Assembly (NCBI GenBank): GCA_020059985.1
Contig: JAGVCI010000097.1
Location: forward strand, 1 to 5,638
Reading direction: 5' to 3'
Length of the DNA: 5,638 nt
Origin: Candidatus Peribacterales bacterium
GTDB taxonomy: Bacteria; Patescibacteriota; Gracilibacteria; Peribacterales; Peribacteraceae
The notes beneath the pieces were generated by a model. It searched no databases, had not been told where the DNA came from, and was given only the letters and a program-made list of their open reading frames with translations. Position 1 is the first letter of the stretch. Each line of letters opens with the position of its first letter. Shown here in pieces: positions 1-4,736 of this stretch. A program made the translations under genes and the position numbers.

Positions 1-351
1 CTCGACGTGCAAAATGTCTCCACTTTCAAAGAGACGAACCACGTGACAGATCGCATTCACCTCACGGATCGCGGCGAGGAATTGGTTGCCGAGTCCTTCT
101 CCTTTGTGTGCGCCCTTCACGAGACCAGCGATGTCCACGAATTCCACCGCTGCCGGGACGATCTTTTCTGGGTGCACCAAACTCGCGAGTGTTTGCAGTC
201 TCGCATCGGGAACCGCGACGATTCCGACGTTCGGATCGATCGTGCAGAACGGATAGTTCGCTGCGGTCGCTCCCTTCGATCGCGTGAGCGCGTTGAAGAG
301 CGTCGATTTTCCGACGTTCGGCAGCCCAACAATTCCCATGCGCATCGCCAT
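1..351 (-). CDS. ychF: Redox-regulated ATPase/GTPase YchF (Obg family), N-terminal part
   Basis: This is the first 117 codons of YchF, a universally conserved Obg-family P-loop ATPase that associates with ribosomes. The left window edge cuts the gene; full-length family members have about 360 residues. Translating the minus strand from 351 shows the G1 P-loop GLPNVGKS at residues 9-16 and the G3 motif DIAG at 73-76. The family signatures NYPFCTIDPN (32-41) and KGEGLGNQFL (83-92) are also present. The NMxE-type base-recognition motif that gives YchF its ATP preference lies outside the window. I chose the ATG at 351 because it gives five residues before GIVGLPN, as in E. coli YchF (remembered sequence). 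In-frame ATGs at 360, 345 and 339 are alternatives. No Shine-Dalgarno sequence precedes any of them; the upstream bases read CCTCCC instead. The gene is divergent from the sortase gene. The identification is close to certain. Confidence 0.96.
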   Translation of the reverse strand, partial: MAMRMGIVGLPNVGKSTLFNALTRSKGATAANYPFCTIDPNVGIVAVPDARLQTLASLVHPEKIVPAAVEFVDIAGLVKGAHKGEGLGNQFLAAIREVNAICHVVRLFESGDILHVE

Positions 352-431
352 GGCGGGCATTCTAGGGAGGTCATCGTGGGCCTACCAGGAAAAGGCCGTA
401 GAGCCGTATTTTCCGCGGTTTTGGAACCACT

Positions 432-454
432 GCTATTTCGACACTTCGAAAAGC
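432..454. other. Small inverted repeat (possible hairpin) in the ychF-sortase gap
   Basis: TTTCGA at 436-441 pairs perfectly with TCGAAA at 446-451 across the loop CACT. The stem extends by GCT/AGC (432-434 with 452-454) past a single bulged A at 435. No T-run follows on either strand, so it does not look like an intrinsic terminator. It lies upstream of the ychF start and before the sortase promoter region, where it could be a leader hairpin of the ychF mRNA or a protein-binding site. It could also be chance. Confidence 0.3.
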
Positions 455-497
455 TACAATACCGGAAATTTGGCTTCATCACGCCAAAACCCTTCAC

Positions 498-536
498 TTG
501 ACAAGTATTGACTTATAATTGAAATAGACTATTATA
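498..536 (+). promoter_or_regulatory. Candidate promoter region for the SLH-sortase gene
   Basis: The bases before the sortase gene are clearly richer in A and T than their surroundings and contain several sigma-70-like boxes. The best pair is TTGACT at 508-513 and TATTAT at 530-535, spaced by 16 bases. Each matches the consensus at five of six positions. Transcription would then start around 542, only a few bases before the ATG at 546, giving an almost leaderless mRNA. A second perfect -35 box (TTGACA, 498-503) and a perfect -10 box (TATAAT, 514-519) are present but sit only 10 bases apart, so they cannot pair with each other. The minus strand also reads TATAAT at 531-536. Which boxes are used cannot be decided from sequence. 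Confidence 0.5.
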
Positions 537-545
537 TCTTTCCTC

Positions 546-1742
546 ATGACGAAGAGATTCCTTCTGCTACTTGTGGCTGTCGTGCTCGTTGGACTCACCA
601 CGCGTGCGTTCGCCGCTGCATTCCCCGATGTCCGGGGCACGGTCTACGTCGCTGCATTCGATTACCTTTCGGCCAAGGGTGTAGTGCAAGGCTACAGCGA
701 CGGGTACGGAAGACCGGGCCACCCGCTGAATCGTGCCGAAGCGCTCAAGGTTCTCTATGCGCTCAAGGACAGTTCACGCGTCGAGAGACTGCGCAATTCT
801 TTGCCACCAATCGCGCTCTTCCACGATATCGATCAACGTGCGTGGTATGCGCCCTACGTGGAGGCCGCATTCCAAGATCGTATCGTGACGGGGTACCCGG
901 ATGGCACCTTCAAACCGGAACGTTACCTCACCGTTGAAGAGGCAGTTGCGATGCTCCTGCGATCGCACCGTGTGCAGGGAGCGGGTCACGCTGCCGAACT
1001 CTCACCGTACATCCAAAACCGCGACAGTGAATGGTTCACGCCGTACATCAATGCTGCCATCACGAAAAACCTGGTTATGCACGTCGGACGGCTGGAGCTG
1101 GGACAACCGATTACCCGTGGTCAGTTCTTCGACATGGTGTATCGCCTCGACTATTCCCAGAAGGAAGGATGGATTGCCTACCGGGGCACCGAGCCTCAGG
1201 GTGGAGTCGTCCCAGTGACACGCGCGACAGCCGGAACTACAACCATTGGTCAGATTCACGTCGAACAGAGTGCGTCCTCCAGCCAGTACGGGTCGGAGAA
1301 GTATTTCTCCATTTCCATGCCAGATCTCGGTATAAATGACCTTTCGGTCATCCACCCGAGCGATCCGTTTACCTCCGAAGGAGTTCTCGAGCCTCTGCAA
1401 AACGGTGTGGGACACCTCTTCGGCTACCCGGGCGGCGGAGGCAAAGTGATGATCTACGGTCACTCGAGTGGCTACCCGTGGGACGTCTCGCAGTACACGA
1501 AGATCTTCCGCAAGGTCAACCAGTTGGAAGTCGGCAGCCGCATCTACGTGACCTACGAAGGGAAGCTGCACACCTATGAAGTGTCCCACAAGCAAACGAT
1601 CGATGCCGCAGACACGGAGCCCTTCCGAGACGATGGCAGCGGCGAAGAATTAATCCTCTACACCTGCTGGCCGCCGGACAGTATCGCACAGCGCTACTTG
1701 GTCCACGCGATCCCGGTGAGCTCGGTTGCTCTTCGTAAATAA
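546..1742 (+). CDS. Secreted SLH-repeat protein with C-terminal sortase domain
   Basis: This 398-residue protein combines cell-surface anchoring repeats with a cysteine transpeptidase. Residues 1-23 form a signal peptide or uncleaved membrane anchor: basic TKR, a Leu/Val-rich core, and a possible cleavage site after AFA at 21-23. SLH repeats lie at about 26-70 and 92-137 (FPDV and FHDI openings, GYSDG and GYPDG turns), with a more degenerate third at about 155-197. A Thr/Gly/Ser-rich linker (about 213-250) leads to the sortase domain at about 252-395. The catalytic residues are all visible: His306 in YGHSS, Cys374 in LYTCWPP and Arg383 in AQRY. Sortases cleave a sorting signal and join the protein to an amine acceptor, while SLH repeats usually bind cell-wall polysaccharide. 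The sortase class and substrate are unknown, and the protein has no LPXTG-like tail of its own. The ATG is favoured because the signal peptide begins there; no Shine-Dalgarno sequence precedes it. It is probably monocistronic, ending at the 1745-1777 terminator. Confidence 0.93.
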   Translation: MTKRFLLLLVAVVLVGLTTRAFAAAFPDVRGTVYVAAFDYLSAKGVVQGYSDGYGRPGHPLNRAEALKVLYALKDSSRVERLRNSLPPIALFHDIDQRAWYAPYVEAAFQDRIVTGYPDGTFKPERYLTVEEAVAMLLRSHRVQGAGHAAELSPYIQNRDSEWFTPYINAAITKNLVMHVGRLELGQPITRGQFFDMVYRLDYSQKEGWIAYRGTEPQGGVVPVTRATAGTTTIGQIHVEQSASSSQYGSEKYFSISMPDLGINDLSVIHPSDPFTSEGVLEPLQNGVGHLFGYPGGGGKVMIYGHSSGYPWDVSQYTKIFRKVNQLEVGSRIYVTYEGKLHTYEVSHKQTIDAADTEPFRDDGSGEELILYTCWPPDSIAQRYLVHAIPVSSVALRK

Positions 1743-1744
1743 TC

Positions 1745-1777
1745 AAAAAAGCGCGGATACACTCCGCGCTCTTTTTT
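1745..1777. terminator. Bidirectional intrinsic terminator between convergent genes
   Basis: A perfect GC-rich stem (GCGCGGA at 1751-1757 with TCCGCGC at 1763-1769, extended by an A-T pair) encloses the five-base loop TACAC. On the plus strand it is followed by C and six T, directly after the sortase stop codon. Read on the minus strand it is followed by six T as well, because six A precede the stem, so it can also stop transcripts of the small exported-protein gene ending at 1792. Its position midway between two convergent genes supports a shared role. Confidence 0.93.
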
Positions 1778-1791
1778 CAAAGGCTACGAGA

Positions 1792-2103
1792 TTAGTGACG
1801 AACGGAGTCGCGCAACTGGTAGACCTTCAGCACACGGCAGCGTGTGAGACGCGTTCCACTCAAACCCTGGCAGTGGTCCTTTTCCTCCGATGCAGACTTC
1901 TTCATCTGGGCGTTCTGCTCGGTCACGGAATCGCGGTAGCGACTGCCGGCACCATAGTCCGATCGGTCACCATCGATGACCGCATTCGGGTTGATGTGGG
2001 AAAGCTCGATCACATGAGCGGAAACGACCGCACCAGCGCTAAGAAGACAACCGACGAAGATTCCTGCGAGTGTCGTCGTCACAACATTGTGTTTGTGAGC
2101 CAT
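1792..2103 (-). CDS. Small exported protein of unknown function (103 residues)
   Basis: I do not recognise this protein. Residues 1-29 look like a signal peptide: basic/polar start, hydrophobic core at about 12-28 and a VSA site suggesting cleavage after Ala29. Cys19 lies within the hydrophobic core without a clear lipobox, so a lipoprotein is less likely. The mature part would have about 74 residues, hydrophilic and charged, with exactly two cysteines (78 and 89) flanking a Gly/Ser/Arg stretch. They could form a disulfide after export. There is no LPXTG-like motif or C-terminal membrane helix, so it does not look like a sortase substrate. Evidence that the gene is real: a strong promoter at 2142-2170, a signal peptide starting at the first ATG, a TAA stop, and a terminator just beyond. 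No Shine-Dalgarno sequence is present; the leader is pyrimidine-rich. It runs in the same direction as the upstream ATPase gene but is separately promoted, and it converges on the sortase gene. Confidence 0.8.
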   Translation of the reverse strand: MAHKHNVVTTTLAGIFVGCLLSAGAVVSAHVIELSHINPNAVIDGDRSDYGAGSRYRDSVTEQNAQMKKSASEEKDHCQGLSGTRLTRCRVLKVYQLRDSVRH

Positions 2104-2141
2104 GGAAATAAAAAGGAAAGAAGTAAATGTGTGTTAGTGTT

Positions 2142-2170
2142 ATTATAACATTTTTACTCAAAAACGGCAA
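2142..2170 (-). promoter_or_regulatory. Sigma-70-like promoter of the small exported-protein gene
   Basis: On the minus strand a perfect -10 box TATAAT (2142-2147) is preceded by TG one base upstream, an extended -10. A -35 box TTGCCG (2165-2170, four of six matches) lies exactly 17 bases away. Transcription would start near 2135, leaving a leader of roughly 30 bases rich in C and T before the ATG at 2103. This is the best-formed promoter in the window. It lies downstream of the ATPase stop codon, so the small gene need not be co-transcribed with the ATPase. Confidence 0.8.
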
Positions 2171-2206
2171 TGATTAGGATTTGGCTCAGACAAGAGCAAA
2201 AGCACA

Positions 2207-2230
2207 ACAAAAACACCGCTAAAGGCTGTT
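2207..2230 (-). terminator. Weak terminator-like hairpin after the ATPase gene
   Basis: Just beyond the ATPase stop codon, the minus strand can fold AACA-CC against GG-TGTT (2212-2217 with 2224-2230) with one bulged G and a six-base loop, followed by a short T-rich run. The stem is short and imperfect, so termination may be partial. Its position between the ATPase stop and the next gene's promoter is what one expects of a terminator. Confidence 0.4.
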
Positions 2231-2233
2231 TTC

Positions 2234-4711
2234 TTATCCGATTCTTCGGAGGATTTCTCTATCGACGAACTCTTTCTGGCGTCCGTAGGTGAGGCGAGAG
2301 AGCTGTTTGAATGCTTCTGCAGCCTGCTGATCTTTCGGGTACGTCGTATCCATCCATGGGCGCGGCACCTCGATCGAGAACGGACGAGACGGCTTGCCGT
2401 CGATGCTGAGCTTCATGCATGCCTTGAAGGCATCCATGTTCACGAGATCTTGTTCCGAGAAGACTGGAGCCATTTCTTTTACACACACTTCCGCGTCCTG
2501 CGGACCAATCTTATAAAACATCATCGTTCCGACGTTGCCGAAGACTGCGCCCTTCAAGCTCACGGAGCCGCTAAGTTTGCTGTCTTTCTCCAACTGGTCA
2601 ATGTACTGGTGTGCGAGCACTAACCCAAGACGGTATTTGCGTGCCTCGGAGAGTATGGATTCGATCGAGGGCGTCACGAAGTTCTGGAATTCGTCGATGT
2701 AGAGGAAGAAGTCTTTGCGCTCCGTACTCGACTGTCTCTGGCGGCGCATGGCGGCGACCTGAATCTTATTCACGAAGATCATACCGAGGAGCTGCGAGTT
2801 GATGTCTCCCACGAGACCTTTACTCAGGTTCACGAGGAGGATCTTGCCCTTGTTCATGACATCCGAGACATCGAAGGCGCTCTTCGTCTGCCCCACGATG
2901 TTACGGATCAACGTATTGGTGTAGAACTGTCCGAACTTCGCGGCGAAGTACGGGATCATTTCCTGCTTCTCGCGCTGACCGGTCTGCGCCATCTGCTTCT
3001 CCCAGAAGGAGCGCACGATGGGGTTCTTTACTTTCGAGACTTTGTACTTCTGCCACTCTTCATCGGTGAAGAGTTTCACGAGGTCGGTGATCGCACCGCC
3101 CTCTTCCTCGTCTTCCATCAGCGTGAGACAACCGTTACGGAAGTAGTCTTGGATGCGTGGACCGAATATTTCTTCACCGAACATCTTCACCATCATGTTC
3201 ATGGCATCGAGTGCGATGAGGTCACGTTCCTCGGGAGTTTTTCCTTCGAGGATATTGAGTCCCATCGGGCGCTCCATATCCGCAGGGTTGAAGTAGATCA
3301 CGTCATCTGCACGCTCACGTGGGATGTACGGGAGTAGATCTTCGACAAGTGAACCGTGTGGGTCGATGACGCAGATGCCGCGTTTCTGATGGAAGTCTTG
3401 TCGCGCCATAACCTGAATGATCGAAGATTTACCCGTTCCTGTTTGTCCGATGATGTAGAAGTGACGGAAGCGGTCTTCATTATTCATGTAGATTTTGCGT
3501 TTCTCTCCACGGAACGTATTGGTTCCAAGGACTAGTCCATCCTGTGGAATATCTTTCGGAGCCGGTGCCATTTTGAAGTTCTGCCATTTGATCATATCCA
3601 CCTTGTTGTACTTGATGTTCGGAAGGTGGAAGAAGCTGGTGAGTTCCGTGGTGCCGAGCAGCATTTTTGGTGATTGCAAGGATTGCTTTAAGGTGCGGCG
3701 CGGAGAACGACGGATGAACCGCTCCACGATCTTTCTTTGTTCGCGGATGCGCGGTTGCACGAAGTGATTGCCTCGTACGTGGCTGAACTGTCCAAAAGAA
3801 GAGGCAATCGTGTGGAGCAATGTTTCTGCGCGCGAAGCGGAATCCGCAGATGCGACCAAACGAATGACGCAGTTGTAACCAGGTTCGTTCGCTTTTTCGT
3901 CAAGGGCTTTGCTGTATTCCTCAGCCATCTGCGTTACACGTTCACCACTCGACTGCTCTTGTTTAAGATCAACGATATCTTCGTTGGATGTGAGCAAACT
4001 AAAGACTGCGCTCAACCAATTGATGGGGTTCCACACACTGGATCCACCTTTCTTCGGGTTGAGTAGATTGGTTGCTTCCCTCTGCAGTTTGCGCTGCCAG
4101 CCCGAAGGAGATGGTTGAACAACGAACTGCACGGCGGCACCCTCACTCACTGTGAGCTTCGAGAATGCATTCGTGATGTTGTTGAATGGATCGCTCTTGA
4201 GCTGCTCGTACGATTTGAAGACCGAAGTGAAGGGTTTCCCGGGGAGTAGGGGAGATGCAGCAACAACCGATTGGTCGGTGAAAATGTTGTAGTCCTCCAC
4301 CTCATCGATGATGGTATCGGGGTAAAACGATGTGATCTGCTTCTCTATGAGTGGGGCAATGCGGCGTGGGCATACGATGAAGAAGAGAATCTCTCCAGCG
4401 AGAGCGGCATACTCGAGCGAAAAGAACGGTTGTCCTCGCCAGAAGCGTTCGATCTTGTCTTCGTAGAGGCTGTGCACAGACTCGAAGAAATGTTCCATGA
4501 TCCCGAGCACCTCGCGAAAATCTTGCCCAGTCGAAAACTGCTCCGAATGGGTTTCCTTGTCTTCTTTGCTTTCTTTTTTGGGGATGAGGAGCTGCAGAAA
4601 AACGAGATCGTGTTCGGCTTGTTTTTCAGCGTGGCGGCGGAGTGCCCAGAGGAGGGCACTGAGGGCGAGGAATGCGCTCGCCAAGCCAAAAAGTGCATAC
4701 AAAACTGTCAT
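2234..4711 (-). CDS. Membrane-anchored TraD/VirD4-like (type IV secretion/HerA-FtsK superfamily) ATPase
   Basis: This 825-residue protein resembles the DNA-translocating or coupling ATPases of conjugation systems. One membrane helix (about residues 3-23) is followed by a charged stretch and an N-terminal domain to about 350 with no motif I recognise. The sequence ELTSFFHLPN (356-365) precedes the ATPase core. In the core, Walker A GQTGTGKS is at 422-429, IDPHGSL at 449-455, Walker B LYIDEFQNF at 670-678, and a glutamine-bearing LAHQY at 699-703. Such ATPases are known to couple ATP hydrolysis to moving DNA or protein across a membrane, but the substrate here is unknown. Solo genes of this kind are common in Patescibacteria (recalled, not searched). 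No relaxase, VirB4 or channel gene lies in the window. The ATG at 4711 is chosen because the membrane helix follows at once; an AGGA lies nine bases upstream. The gene appears intact and ends in TAA. Family membership is secure; a role in conjugation, DNA uptake or pilus function is open. Confidence 0.92.
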   Translation of the reverse strand: MTVLYALFGLASAFLALSALLWALRRHAEKQAEHDLVFLQLLIPKKESKEDKETHSEQFSTGQDFREVLGIMEHFFESVHSLYEDKIERFWRGQPFFSLEYAALAGEILFFIVCPRRIAPLIEKQITSFYPDTIIDEVEDYNIFTDQSVVAASPLLPGKPFTSVFKSYEQLKSDPFNNITNAFSKLTVSEGAAVQFVVQPSPSGWQRKLQREATNLLNPKKGGSSVWNPINWLSAVFSLLTSNEDIVDLKQEQSSGERVTQMAEEYSKALDEKANEPGYNCVIRLVASADSASRAETLLHTIASSFGQFSHVRGNHFVQPRIREQRKIVERFIRRSPRRTLKQSLQSPKMLLGTTELTSFFHLPNIKYNKVDMIKWQNFKMAPAPKDIPQDGLVLGTNTFRGEKRKIYMNNEDRFRHFYIIGQTGTGKSSIIQVMARQDFHQKRGICVIDPHGSLVEDLLPYIPRERADDVIYFNPADMERPMGLNILEGKTPEERDLIALDAMNMMVKMFGEEIFGPRIQDYFRNGCLTLMEDEEEGGAITDLVKLFTDEEWQKYKVSKVKNPIVRSFWEKQMAQTGQREKQEMIPYFAAKFGQFYTNTLIRNIVGQTKSAFDVSDVMNKGKILLVNLSKGLVGDINSQLLGMIFVNKIQVAAMRRQRQSSTERKDFFLYIDEFQNFVTPSIESILSEARKYRLGLVLAHQYIDQLEKDSKLSGSVSLKGAVFGNVGTMMFYKIGPQDAEVCVKEMAPVFSEQDLVNMDAFKACMKLSIDGKPSRPFSIEVPRPWMDTTYPKDQQAAEAFKQLSRLTYGRQKEFVDREILRRIG

Positions 4712-4727
4712 CGTTCAGTATCCTATC

Positions 4728-4736
4728 ATTGTAGCA
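4728..4736 (-). promoter_or_regulatory. Candidate extended -10 promoter for the ATPase gene
   Basis: The minus strand reads TGCTACAAT, an extended -10 element (TG, one base, then TACAAT at 4728-4733). No good -35 box lies 16-18 bases upstream, which an extended -10 can tolerate. Transcription would start near 4721, about ten bases before the ATPase ATG, giving a very short leader that barely includes the AGGA. The TG of this element overlaps the first bases of the divergent PLD gene's start codon at 4736. Confidence 0.45.

Noticed and set aside
117..497. Minus-strand ORF of 126 codons overlapping ychF
   Set aside because: It is a different frame of the same strand as ychF, Arg/Ser-rich and without any family motif, so it is a shadow frame.
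7..501. Long plus-strand ORF (164 codons) across the ychF region
   Set aside because: Up to 351 it is antisense to ychF, whose P-loop and family motifs are unmistakable on the other strand. Only the tail after 376 could be an independent short ORF, treated as a low-interest finding.
1002..1595. Minus-strand ORF of 197 codons inside the SLH-sortase gene
   Set aside because: Fully antisense to a gene with intact SLH and sortase motifs; no promoter or recognisable domain of its own.
1726..2148. Plus-strand ORF of 140 codons across the small exported-protein gene
   Set aside because: It begins inside the sortase gene, crosses the terminator hairpin and runs antisense to the minus-strand gene that has a promoter and signal peptide.
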